Assembly (NCBI GenBank): GCA_015680685.1
Contig: MNCI01004872.1
Location: forward strand, 1,983,523-2,047,522
DNA length: 64,000 nt
Source of the DNA: Gnetum montanum
Lineage: Eukaryota > Streptophyta > Gnetopsida > Gnetales > Gnetaceae
Direction: 5' to 3'
Positions 33,901 through 44,049 of the stretch are shown piece by piece. Made by a program: the position numbers and the translations under genes. The notes under the pieces were generated by a model. It was given only the letters and a program-made list of their open reading frames with translations, ran no database searches and had not been told where the DNA came from. Each line of letters begins with the position of its first letter. The stretch's first letter is position 1.

Positions 33901-35110
33901 TTAGTAGGGTTGTCCATCAAGAGAGGTAGCATGTGTATTGGCTATCCTAAGCTCCTGGAAAGGTTTGGTTTGTTGCATGTTGACTAAAAGTATCTTATCT
34001 AGGCTTTCAGGTTTGTATATTGTGATGGCCCCTAAAGGAAAAGTTGCATAAATAATATAAGGTCCTTTCCACAATGTTTGAAATTTAGTACATTGTGGCA
34101 CATGTGTCGAATTCTAGTAAAGAACCTTATCTCCTAGCTAATATTTAAATTTCCTAATTCTTAGGTCATGACGTTGTTTATTGAATGCCTTGTGCAACTC
34201 CTTAGATGATAGGGCAGCTAATTGGGTTTTATCTAGCAAGTTAAGGATTACTAACTATTATTTCTATGCTAGATCAAGGTCAAGGTTGAGGTCACATGCC
34301 ATGTATAGTGTATGAAGCTTAGTTTGAATGGGAAGTGTCGGTAATTTACTGTACACTAACTCATAGAGAGAGTAGCCTATAGGAATTTTCCATGTGGAGT
34401 GGTATGCCCAAAGAGTATCATTTAGTTTAGTGCTCTAGTCTCACCTAAATTTGCTAATGGTTCTTGTCAATATCTTCGTAATCTCCCTATTGGTGACTTC
34501 TACTTACCCATTCGCTTGGGGGTGGTATGGTGTAGTTAATTTATTCTCAACCCCTACGCATTGTATTAATTTTTGAAAAGTTGCACCTGTGAAGTGTGTA
34601 CCATTGTCTAAAATAAGTGCATGTGGCACACAAAGCCTATTTATGATTTGTTGTTGAACAAATCATGCAGTTGTAGATGATGTATAATCTTTAACAGCAA
34701 CTGCTTCAGCCCATTTTGTTAGATAATCAACGGCAACAATAATATAAGATTTTTCATTGGACATTGATGTAATCAGCCCCATAAAATTAATTCCCCAAAT
34801 GTTGAAGGGTTATAACAGTTGAATCCATTGTTGCAGACCCTCCATTCTAGCATTCATTCCCCCATCACATTGACAACACTCACAAGATTGGACGAAATGA
34901 TGGACATCCCAAAATAATGTAGGCCAATAATATCCTACAAGTAGAATCTTGATGGCTGTTTGTCTCCCAACGTAATGACCCCAACAAGGACCCTCATGAG
35001 CATCTTGGAGAACTCGTAGTTGATTTATATCAAGAACACACCATCAAACCAAGCCATTGGGACACACTTTGTAAAGTTTCCCATTGATCTCCATAAAATA
35101 CTTGGCTTGG
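33901..35110 (-). pseudogene. Integrase of element C
   Basis: Minus-strand blocks in order: the zinc-binding part LQDAHEGPCWGHY ... CECCQ (HHCC, about 35020-34870); the catalytic core with INFMGLI, IIVAVDYLTKWAEAV (first Asp, about 34730), ALILDNGTHFTG (second Asp, about 34600) and TPYHPQANG ... VEVTNREI (Glu, about 34500); and the C-terminal part WKGPYIIYATFPLGAITIY ending at LDGQPY near 33901. It would insert the cDNA into the genome. Scattered stops and small frame changes; no chromodomain follows. The C-terminal tail is the piece that survives in element D. Confidence 0.82.
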
Positions 35111-35259
35111 TAAAGAAATTGTTGTTTCTTCTTAAGGTTTAACTCTTATGGTGGTTTTTGGGTGAGGAGATATGTAAGAATGCAACTGTACCATTTTTTC
35201 TCCATGGGTGATTAATTATTCACTACACTAGCAAAGAGGAATTCATTAGGGAAATGAAC

Positions 35260-35700
35260 AGAAATTGGATACTCATCCTCTTTGTTATCCCATCGCAACC
35301 GAGATAAATGATCAACAACTACATTCTTAGTGCCTTTGCAATCGATCATCATTAAATCAAACTCTTGTAAGATTACAAGCCATCATATGCTATGAGGGAT
35401 TACCATTAGCTTATTAATGAGAAACTAGATTGCACTATGATCTATACATATATATACTTTATATCCCAATACATAGTGTCTAAACTTTTCTAGTGCAAAC
35501 ACTACAGCCATTAATTCTTTCTCTGTGGTAAAGTAGTTAGGTTGTGCACCAGCAATACTTCTACTTGCATAGTGGATGTAATAAGGATGCTTCTAGTCAT
35601 CTAACTATGTAAGTACACCTTCTAAATCATAGTTGGATGTGTCAGTCATGATATGGGATCATTTGGACCAGTCAAGAGCTTGTAGAATGGGTTTTTCTAC
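35260..35700 (-). pseudogene. RNase H region of element C
   Basis: Blocks read TDTSNYDLEGVLT, YASRSIAGAQPNYFTTEKEL, MAVVFALEKFRHYVLG, YICIDHSAI and, at the end, VVDHLSRL. This is the usual RNase H-like domain following Ty3/gypsy RT. It would degrade the RNA template. Stops interrupt the frame. Confidence 0.75.
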
Positions 35701-35839
35701 TAGCTTCTATTTTAGATTTTGGAAATCTAATTTGCATTCCTTGGTCCACTCAAAAGATACGTTCTTTTTTGTTAATTCCACTAATGATTTGAAAACCTTT
35801 GAAAAGTTCTCAATAAACCTCCTATAGTAGCCAGTATGT

Positions 35840-36670
35840 CCAAGGAATGACCAAATATCTTTAACAATTTTCGGTTGATGGGTAATTCATTGGATAATTT
35901 TGATTTTCTCAAGGTCTACCTCTATCCTTGTGTGTGAGATTTTTTGCCCTAGTACTACACCTTCTTGGACCATCAAATGGCTTTTCTACCAATTAAGCCT
36001 CAAATTGGTTTCTACACATCTTTTTAACACTTGCTCCAACTGGTCAAATGCTTGATCAAAGTTTTCTCCATAAGTGGAGAAGTCGTCCATAAAGACCTCC
36101 ACACCATTCCCTATCTACTATTGGAATATGCTTAGAAATCATCATTGAAATGTTTTAGGGGCATTGCACAAGCCAAATGGCATCTATTTGTATGCAAATG
36201 TTCCCCAAGGACTGGTGAACATAGTCTTGGCTTGGTCTTCTGGGGCTATTTGTATTTGGTTATATCCGCTATATCCATCTAGAAAACTATAATAGCGATT
36301 CCCTACGATGGTGTCTAAGACTTGGTCAAAAAATGGAAATGGAAAGTGATCTTGGAATGTTACCATATTTAGTAGCCTGAAATCTATGCACACCCTCCAT
36401 TTGCCTCCCTTTTTAGGCACAATAACTAAGGGGCTAACCCATTCGCTATCAACAATGGGGTATATGAACCCAGCCTTGAGAAGCTATTCAATTTCTTTCT
36501 TAACTACTTGCTTTAGCTTAGGGTTCAATCGCCTCTATGGTTGTCTTCAAAGCTTCATCAAGGGATCAATGTAAATTCTATGTTGGCATATCCTAGGATC
36601 TATTCTAGTTAATTTTGGATATGACCAAGTGAATGCTTCTGACCATTTATTTATTACCTTCAGCAATTAT
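35840..36670 (-). pseudogene. Reverse transcriptase of element C
   Basis: The best-kept part (36420-36184) contains VPKKGGKWRVCIDFRLLN, FPFFDQVLDTIVGNRYYSFL, DGYSGYNQI and FTSPWGTFAYKQMPFGLCNAP. After a frame change at about 36160-36120 comes the catalytic box FMDDFSTYGENFDQA (about 36100-36060). Upstream sits VKKEIE and GFIYPIVDSEWVSPLV. This is the family order of Ty3/gypsy RT. Stops occur but all motifs remain identifiable. Confidence 0.85.
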
Positions 36671-36913
36671 TTTTTTTTGTTAAGGAGCAAACTTAGCGTT
36701 AATAATTACCAATTTTCCATTTTTAAGAAATGTGTATTCCATACTGGTGGGCAATGGTTTCAGCTCAAGGGGCTCTTGCTTAAATTTCTCAAGGATTTCC
36801 AACTTCCCCCAGTTGATATTTTCAAGGTTAAGACTTGGAAGTTGGTAGTGGACTTGCTCTAATGCATCTATGCTATCGATGTAAGCACAAGTCAAACCCT
36901 TAGTTGGTTCCAT
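36671..36913 (-). pseudogene. Protease-RT linker of element C
   Basis: An open minus-strand frame with YIDSIDALEQV, YQLPSLNLENINWGKLE and LELKPLPTSMEYTFL, the linker typical of Athila/Tat polyproteins just before RT. The element D deletion starts within this linker, at the equivalent of position about 36776. Confidence 0.65.
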
Positions 36914-37246
36914 GCATATGAGTGAACTACTTTCTTGATCAGCTATTAGCCATTGGGTGTCTTCCTATTGTGTGGCTACTGCATATAGGCATCTTTATAT
37001 GCTAATCATTTATGCACACTGATTGCATGCAGGTAATGCTAAAATTTGCACAAACCATGACCTCTACACATAATTACACCCTATGTTAGTGTATGCAATG
37101 CATGGAACTTTCTTCTTCTTGATCTTTCCAATTGTATTTTCCTTTGATATTTCTAGGGAAAGATCGTGGATTCCTAGGTGTGCGTCAATGGTTCTTAGCC
37201 ATGCTCTTCCCATTATGATTGGAAAGCCCCCCTTACCGTTTTTTAC

Positions 37247-37963
37247 CTAAATAACTAGGAAGTCAACTAGGTACAACCACCCACAAATAGTGATAAAAAT
37301 GTCTTCCACTAGTCCCAATGGGATAGGGATGGACTGGTCAGCCAACTCTAGATGGATGTTGCTCTTTTTCAATGGAGGTAAGTTCCAAGCCTTGTACATT
37401 TCTTGAGAAATAAAGTTGACACCAGAACCTAAATCCAAAGGAGCCTTGCATGGTGCATTTTCCAAAATTTGTAAATATATTAGAGAACTTCTAGGATCAA
37501 ATAATTTCTTGGGAAGGTGGCTAGATTTGATCCAATCAATGATGACATGTGTTAGCATGATCATATGCATTGAGTGTGGTGATTGGGTTGAAGGGGACTC
37601 TAAATTTTTTATTGATACTGAGGCATCTAAGGAATTAGTCACTTGTGATTGCAAGGGCTTGGTTGGATTGTTGGTCCTAAAGAAAGGTCTCTTCTTCATG
37701 TGATTGTTGGAACCAACAATAAGTTGAGAGTTAACAGCCCTTGTGATGTTACATTGCTGCAGCTGGGTAGGGATTTCACCTTGCATCATGGAAGCAGATG
37801 GTAGTGGAGATATTGGTGGAAGAGATGTAGTCAGATAAGAAGGATGGTATGCTTGCAGAATATCACCTCTAGAAGATGGAGTTCCATAATACTCGTGGGC
37901 TTGGTAGTGAGGTTGAGGAGTGACGTGACCAATAGAGTCATGTGGGGAGATTGGCTGCTGCAT
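37247..37963 (-). pseudogene. gag tail and aspartic protease of element C
   Basis: A 238-codon open minus-strand frame, the longest in the window. The first part is Pro/Gln/Ser/Tyr-rich (gag tail) with KKRPFFRTN. The second part holds the protease core: APLDLGSGVNFISQEMY at about 37440-37390 (a variant of the DTG/DSG active site), then IPLGLVEDIFITI and VDFLVI. The reading continues past a stop into VKNGKGGFPIIMGRAWL, the usual conserved end of the protease domain. It would cut the polyprotein. Spacing and order agree with gag upstream and RT downstream. Confidence 0.7.
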
Positions 37964-38197
37964 GTAATATCCATATGGGTCAAGTTTCCAATAAGGATAC
38001 TATTTCCTTGGTGGTGGCATTCCCCATGATTGTGGATGCTTCCACTGTTGATACTAATCAATCAGTTAAGGTGGAGTTCCACTGGGATAATATAATAAGG
38101 GTTGGTGGAAGTGCCTTGGGTTACCTTGAGGATAATGTAACCTTTGGGGTGTTTGCCTTTTGTTTAATCGTGGGTTGAGTGCATACACCCTAGACTC

Positions 38198-40073
38198 CTA
38201 TAGATGTGATATTACAAGGCAACATCCCTTAGGATGGTCATATTGACATATTTCACATCCACTATCATTGTCTATCTCCATATCCACAACCTCTTTAATG
38301 ATGGCAAATTTGCCCTTACCCTTGCTACATGCATGTTCAACCTCTTTCTTTTTTCTTTTCTGACTACCTTGCTCTCTAGACTCCTCTACTATTTTAGGAA
38401 TAATTTGAAACCTATTGTCTAGAGAATTCCACATTTGGTCTAACTTTGCCAAAAATTTTGATGTCGTCTTTTGGATAGGCAAATTTTTCCTATTCACCAT
38501 CTCTTCAAGTGGTGACTCTTCTTCATCCTCACAAAATCTTACTCCCCTCTTCCGAAGGGAAGGATATCGGTTATACTCTTCTACACTTTCTCTCTTTTGT
38601 AGCTCACCTTCTTCCTTAGCAACTTGTTCCAATAGTCTTTGAATTTGATGGGACCTAAGCTTGGATAGTCTCCCTTGGGCATTAGTCCCAATGGTTCTTC
38701 TCATTTCATGCCTAAGCCCATCCACGAGATGGCATAGTTAATTCCTTTACGAATAACCATGGCTAGGAAAACAATGTAATAGTGCATAGTATCAGTCCAT
38801 GCCTACATCCAAGGGTTCATGTCCTCCTTGTTTCCAGACTTGGATTTTCTTTCACAGGTTAGACACTCAGGAGTACATTTGGTACTTGTCATTAAATAGT
38901 TCTAACATAGTATTCCACCTACGAATGGATTCCAGTTTTAAAGACCAATACTAGCTTTCTGCTTCTTTAACTAATATCTGTGGGAACAACTTAAGTTTTT
39001 TCCATTTTTTCCCTATGTTCTATAAGGCACATGCATCATGGAATGCTTGTAAATAATTCTGAGGATTAGGATTATATCCCCCTTCAAATAGTGAAATGTT
39101 GTTCATATCTAATCTCTTGATCCTACTATCTTTCTGATGTCTTTTGTGAATTCTAACAACCTCAGTTATGTCCAACATACTTCGAGTAGTGATCGTCTTG
39201 TCCATGGTGTCTATCATGCCTACATTGTCCCCTACTCTCCCTTCTTCTATGTCATGACTCTCTAGAGTTCCCTCATTCCCTTTCTTGGTTGTTTCATCCA
39301 TGACTTCCACTTTGCCTACCTTCATCCCCATGGTATTTTTCCTTATGATCACATCTAAATATTGAAAGAGAGGATGAAGAAGATGATGAAGGTGAAGAAG
39401 AAGGAGAACTATCAACATGACGGTGTTTTCTACCTTCTCTTATGCAGTCTTGGCCTCAATCATAATTACGATCAGAATGTCCATCTTTATCATGAGTTTG
39501 TGTTCCTTTTTCAGACCCTTTGTCCCTATGGGTATCAAAACTTGGGTTATGAATAGTGGAATGAAGGTTCTGATACACAACCACTTGGCCAAAGTCAATG
39601 GGAGAAACATCGTTGTGTGGTCGACTGCCTAAGGTAGGTTCACCACCCTCATTTTCACTTAAGACATGTGGGGCATCCTAGGATCACTTACCCTTCAAAA
39701 ACTTATGATGTCTCTCCTATTGCAAGTTCCTTTGATGTTTTGCCTTTGTGGGATGGTATTCTCTCGATTCATGGTCTTGCACAACATATTCTACATGTAA
39801 GTGCAGCATGTCAATTCATGTGAGAGCATGAAGAAGCATGCTCAGGACTGAACAATCAGGAGGTAACACTATGTTACCTTCTAAGTCTCACCAATGTAGT
39901 TGCTCATCTTGATGGAGGATAAATGTGAAGTCTATTATATACTCATCGTGATGAATATATACAACTTGAACTTGTTGAGGGATTGGCAGATCAACATCAT
40001 GTATATTACACTATCGATTGTTTCCTATTTTAGACCTATACGATGAGGCATTTTCATATGAAGAAGGAGACAT
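38198..40073 (-). pseudogene. gag: gag of element C
   Basis: Starts at ATG 40073 (MSPSSYENAS) close to the primer site and runs with several stops and frame changes. The N-terminal part (QVVYIHHDEY, DFTFILHQDEQLHW) is shared with element D. A Ser/His/Asp/Arg-rich stretch follows, then the Retrotrans_gag core, and a long clean frame at 38725-38198 with MDGLRHEMRRTIGTNAQGRL, VRFCEDEEESPLEEMVNRK and VDMEIDNDSGCEICQYDHPK. The last block is the zinc knuckle, in the form CX2CX3HX4C (38219-38257). It forms the particle shell. Confidence 0.75.
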
Positions 40074-40187
40074 ACTTGTCTATTCAGTGTGCAATGTATT
40101 CTTGTTTATTATTTTCTCAAACCCTAAGGGTTTATTTCAACGATGTGAATGATTTCCTAATCTCTAGTTAGCACACAAAAAACTAAG

Positions 40188-40206
40188 TCCCTGGCAACGG
40201 CACCAA
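40188..40206 (-). promoter_or_regulatory. Primer-binding site of element C (tRNA-Asp)
   Basis: The minus strand next to the 5' LTR reads TTGGTGCCGTTGCCAGGGAC, nearly identical to the complement of the plant tRNA-Asp 3' end (TGGCGCCGTTGCCGGGGA). This is the best-preserved of the four primer sites and supports an Athila-like lineage. Confidence 0.8.
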
Positions 40207-40957
40207 TGATGAGTAGTGAGGTACCCCTACGCTCAACCATAGGAATACAAGCGTTCCACGCATGATTTGGTCAAATTCCAAGGACTAAGTGCTTATGTAC
40301 CCTTATGGAACAAGGATGGGTTGGTTGATCATTGTCTTCCCAAGCTTACCTATATGTCATGATTGTATGGTTAAGTAAGCTTAAGGCATATGATTTGTAT
40401 AGCTCTTATGTTTTTATGTCCTATGCTAGTAGGGAAGGAGAGAGATAACTAAGTGACTAATTTAACTTAACTACTCATTAACTAAGTACTAACTAATCCT
40501 AACATCATCATTCTTTTCCACTTTCCATACACATCCTAAACCAGTGCAACACTATTGGGATTACCAAACACTAATCGTTACTGGGTTACCAAGCATTACA
40601 CACATGCTCGAAGTGGTCGTGCTTGTGTAATTTAACGATTTTTCTTAATTAACCAAAATGAATTATTGTGCTAATAACATAAATGTAAAGTGCATAAAAT
40701 AAAATAAATGCATAAGAAAATAAAATAAAATAAATGCGTAAGAAAACAAATCTCAAGTGCTACAAAGATGAATCAAAGAGCTCATCTTTATTGCCATACA
40801 CAAGGTGTGCTCAGGTACACAATGCTCAAATAAAGATCCATCCACACTTAGACCTCCTACTGTGGGCAGAGTAACTACTAGAGTACTTTTAAACAAGCTA
40901 CAAGAGTTTTGCTACTTGACTGCTAAAAGACTTCTTCTAATTATGCTCATGGGCACT

Positions 40958-40967
40958 GTATTTATAG
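40958..40967 (-). promoter_or_regulatory. TATA-like box, 5' LTR of element C
   Basis: CCTATAAATA on the minus strand, between the tandem array and the transcribed part of the LTR. The left LTR has the mutated version CCTTTAAATA. Confidence 0.55.
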
Positions 40968-40976
40968 GCTTGGGAG

Positions 40977-41270
40977 CAACTACTCTAATAATTAGAGTAA
41001 CCACTCTAATAATTAGAATAACTACTAAAGTAACTGCTAGAGTAACCACTCTAATAATTAGAGTAACTACTAAAGTAACCACTCTAATAATTAGAATAAC
41101 TACTAGAGTAACTGCTAGAGTAACCACTCTAATAATTTGAATAACTACTAGAGTAACCGCTAGAGTAACCACTCTAGTAATTAGAGTAACTACTAGAGTA
41201 ACCACTCTAATAATTAGAATAACTACTAGAGTAACTACTCTAATAATTAGAATAACTGCTAGAGTAACTA
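40977..41270 (-). repeat. U3 tandem array of element C (5' LTR)
   Basis: About eight units of 33 or 45 bp with CACTCTAATAATTAGAATAA and ACTACTAGAGTAAC. Three more units than in the other LTR of the same element. The overlapping plus and minus frames here are repeat translations. Confidence 0.87.
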
Positions 41271-41279
41271 CTCTCATCA

Positions 41280-41284
41280 CACTT
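41280..41284. repeat. Target-site duplication of element C, right copy
   Basis: CACTT, identical to 30988-30992. Confidence 0.88.
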
Positions 41285-41332
41285 CCTCAATGTGCTTTAT
41301 CACCCTCTCTTACTAAGCTCTCTACACCCAAG

Positions 41333-41352
41333 AGCTCTCTCTCTCTCTTACT
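41333..41352. repeat. CT microsatellite
   Basis: A run of CT dinucleotides (CTCTCTCTCTCT) in an otherwise unremarkable spacer. Confidence 0.75.
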
Positions 41353-41569
41353 CATGGTATTAATAATTATGAATTTCATCAATATTTTTGAATAACAAGA
41401 AGATAAAAAATATATAAATCTTCTCTTAACTTGAGGTTCTTTTGATATTTCCATGGTCTTCTCACCTTGTCTCCAAATATTTTCATTGTTTTTCAACTTA
41501 CCCCAACTATTTTATGAATTGGGATGGGTGATTTTGGAAGTTTCCCTAGCTATATGGGTCATCACTGAT

Positions 41570-41810
41570 CTTGGCAAGATGTCTTCCATCAACACTAGCT
41601 TTTAGGCGAGACATCTCATATCTTGGAAAGATGTATCCTTCTTGGACAAGAGGTATCCTCCTAGTAAGATATGCCTTATACAAGACATCTTTGCTTTTGC
41701 AATATGTCTTTCTCAAGAAGATAGCAAGTTCAACAAGATGTCTTCTCTAGCTTCAAGACATTTTTTGTCAACAATAGCTCTTAGCTAAAATGTCTTCTTA
41801 TCCCCTATGA
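41570..41810. repeat. Degenerate AAGATGTCTTC repeat
   Basis: Imperfect units such as TTGGCAAGATGTCTTCC, TTGGAAAGATGTATCC, GGACAAGAGGTATCC, ACAAGATGTCTTCTC and CTTCAAGACATTTT recur every about 25-40 bp. The word AGACATCT/AGATGTCT is self-complementary. Confidence 0.5.
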
Positions 41811-42429
41811 AATCTTCTTCAGTCTGAAACCTACAAACAAAAATGTAGGAAAGAAACAAAGGAAATTAGAATAGATATCCCTACATCACAAATATTCCCA
41901 CTATCTACAAGCATGCTTGATGCTAGAGATGTTAAGTAATCTATCTAATGTTCTAGAGGTAAAAGAGACGAAGGAAGGTGAAAACACTCAATCTCTTCTA
42001 TAGGATGGGGCTCATATTAAGATCCTCATTGATGCATATATGTAGAGAATTAAACATGTTACTCTAAGGTAATGGATACATCACTCAGTACTAAATTCTA
42101 ATAAGTAATAATCATAAAGACAAGCATCACAATAATTAGCATTGATCGTGAAGGAACTATGAAAACAAAGTACAACTAAGTCCACATGGTTATACACTCA
42201 TGGCTCCAATGAAAGACATAACATTGATAGCTTCATATATCAAAACTTCACTAAGAACCTTGGATCAACCTAGAACAAAGTCTCAAAACTCATCCCAAGG
42301 GTCATAGATAGCATAGAGACCAAGAATTGGTTAGAAAAAAAAACATAGACAAAAATATTTCCACAACTCCATGATGACCTTTGGTTAAGGCCAACTTCCA
42401 ATAGCAAAAAAAATATGTAAAGAAAACAT

Positions 42430-42770
42430 GAATTTAGAATTTCATAGTTAGATCATAACTTGTGAGGATAGATCATAAGCTCATCCTAACTCATGATTTG
42501 TATAGGCTTTTAAATGATGATAAAAATGATGTAAAGCAAGAAAAAATTAGACATCTCAACTTAACCATGATCTATGTGGATCATGAATCATGATACCATA
42601 ACTTGTGGTTTATATAAAAATCTAAATTTTATAGAAATTCAAACAAATATTTCATATTTAGATGTCTTGGTTCTTACCATGATCCCACCATAACCTATGA
42701 TTAAAGCTACCACTTTCATGACAACTTGTGATAAACTTGCAATTATGGATTGAGTGCTAGTTTGACAAAA
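42430..42770. repeat. Degenerate ATCATG/CATAAC repeat
   Basis: Words such as AGATCATAACTTGTGAGG, GATCATAAGCTCATCC, ACTCATGATTTGTATAGG and ACCATAACTTGTGG repeat loosely. Resembles 306-600 and 22660-22810. Confidence 0.4.
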
Positions 42771-43071
42771 GCCAAAGTTCAAATGATGTTGAATGCTTTC
42801 AAATCATTAAAAGATCAAGCTAGTAGTTCTATAGTAATGTAATATATAGCTATAAGCCATCAAATTGAAGGAGAAATTCCTATAACCCAATTGTATAATA
42901 TAAACTTACAAAATTTCAATTATCATTAGAAAATACATAAAACTATAATAATAAGACATATACATTACTTTCCAGTTACATACAAAATCCATGACTAGGA
43001 ATATATCCAAAAATAATTATATTTTTGATGAAAAATGGCAATACCCATTCAAGAATAGTATGTACCAATTC

Positions 43072-43076
43072 CATAC
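43072..43076. repeat. Target-site duplication of element D, left copy
   Basis: CATAC; the right side (50352-50356) reads CATAG, one mismatch in five. Confidence 0.6.
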
Positions 43077-43083
43077 TGATGAG

Positions 43084-43192
43084 CTACGATATTGCGTACG
43101 TGATATCACGTATGCGATATTGCGTACATGATATCACGTATGCGATATCGCGTCTGTCCCTGCGATATCGCGTATGCAATATTGCAGCCCAC
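43084..43192 (+). promoter_or_regulatory. U3 dyad array of element D
   Basis: Seven or so tandem units of about 14 bp: CGATATTGCGTACG, TGATATCACGTATG, CGATATTGCGTACA, TGATATCACGTATG, then CGATATCGCG units. Most units combine a GATATC-type dyad with an ACGT-type core, the core bound by plant bZIP factors; binding is inference. The array lies just upstream of the TATA-like box. Confidence 0.7.
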
Positions 43193-43200
43193 CGCAATGT

Positions 43201-43211
43201 CTATAAATAAA
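43201..43211 (+). promoter_or_regulatory. TATA-like box, 5' LTR of element D
   Basis: CTATAAATAAA directly after the dyad array; the 3' LTR has CTATAAATAAG at 49622. Probable promoter of the element RNA. Confidence 0.65.
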
Positions 43212-43377
43212 AGGCAACTTTCCCTATTTTAGACATCTAGATCTAGACCCTTAACCAAACTCTTGCAATTCTACCATTCCAAAGTTAGAATAATTTCCAT
43301 GTGCCTGCAGTACAAGTCTTAAAGTGAACTGATCTTTATTCAAGCAAATTGTACCTAAGCACACATTTATGTACGGC

Positions 43378-43383
43378 AATAAA
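43378..43383 (+). terminator. Polyadenylation signal in the 5' LTR of element D
   Basis: AATAAA followed by GATGAAC, about 170 bp after the TATA-like box. The equivalent in the 3' LTR (49799-49804) would be the one used. Confidence 0.45.
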
Positions 43384-43926
43384 GATGAACTTTCTGATAA
43401 ACTTTACAGCATGTGGACAAAGCTAAATAGGAATTAATTACTGTTAAATTTTTAAATGCTTTCTTTGATAATTAATCTCTCTCAACCCTTGACTCTCCTA
43501 GTTAAGTACACTCAGTACAACCACTTTGAGCACGTGTGCAACGCTTGGTAACCTAGTAATGAGTAGCGTTTGGTAATCCCTGTAGCGTTGCACTAGTTTA
43601 GGGTGTGTGTGGCAAGTGGGAACGGATACTGGTGTTAGAACAATTAGAACATAGTTAGTGGATAGTTAATGAAAGCTAGTTAGTTAGTTCTCTTCATCCT
43701 TCCCTATTAGCATAAGGCATTAAAAAGATAAAAGATATAAAAATCATATACCTCAAGCTTACTTAACCATACAACTGTGAAAATACAAGTTTGGGAAGAT
43801 AGCGATTGCTTAACCTGAAGTGTTCCATTAGGGTGTGTAAGCACTTAGTCCTTGGAGTTTGACCAGATTGCGCGTGAAATGCTTGTATTCATATGGTTGA
43901 GTGTAGGGGTACCTCACCACTCATCA

Positions 43927-43946
43927 TTGGTGTTGTTGTTGGGGAC
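43927..43946 (+). promoter_or_regulatory. Primer-binding site of element D (tRNA-Asp, decayed)
   Basis: TTGGTGTTGTTGTTGGGGAC directly after the 5' LTR. Compared with element C, the differences are mainly C to T changes, as expected from cytosine methylation. Confidence 0.65.
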
Positions 43947-44049
43947 TTAGTTGTTTGTGTGCTACGTAGAACATAGGAAATCATTCATATCATTGAGTAT
44001 CAAAATAAAAATAAGATAATGATAAATTGCACACCAAACAAGACAAAAA

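Larger units (their letters stand above)
30993..41279 (-). mobile_element. Element C: full-structure Ty3/gypsy retrotransposon (Athila/Tat-like lineage)
   Basis: LTRs at 30993-31952 and 40207-41279 are flanked by CACTT on both sides (30988-30992 and 41280-41284), a perfect target duplication. In minus-strand order: 5' LTR, tRNA-Asp primer site, gag, protease, RT, RNase H, integrase, a non-coding module of about 1.9 kb, GTGGGGGTA, 3' LTR. The domain order RT-RH-IN places it in Ty3/gypsy. The FMDDF box, the pre-RT linker LELKPLP and the tRNA-Asp primer fit the non-chromovirus Athila/Tat group; no chromodomain is seen at the integrase end. Stops and frameshifts are spread throughout, so it is inactive today. 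It is the only element here with a polymerase region. Confidence 0.9.
40207..41279 (-). repeat. 5' LTR of element C
   Basis: Homologous to 30993-31952. U3 tandem array at 40977-41270 with about eight units; TATA-like box CCTATAAATA (minus strand) at 40958-40967. Followed by CACTT. Confidence 0.88.
41285..43071. other. Spacer between elements C and D
   Basis: No gene recognised. It contains a CT run (41333-41352), a degenerate repeat of AAGATGTCTTCC words (41570-41810) and the ATCATG-type repeat (42430-42770). Confidence 0.5.
43077..43926 (+). repeat. 5' LTR of element D
   Basis: Starts TGATGAGCTACGATATTGCG and ends ACCTCACCACTCATCA. Homologous to 49540-50351. U3 dyad array at 43084-43192, TATA-like box at 43201-43211, AATAAA at 43378-43383, giving a U3 of only about 150 bp and a long R/U5. 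Confidence 0.88.

Noticed and set aside
36386-36862. Plus-strand frames of 62 and 77 codons
   Set aside because: Antisense shadows of the RT and linker of element C.
40805-41280. Two long overlapping frames (111 and 122 codons)
   Set aside because: Same U3 array in the other LTR of element C; length differs with unit number, as expected of a repeat.
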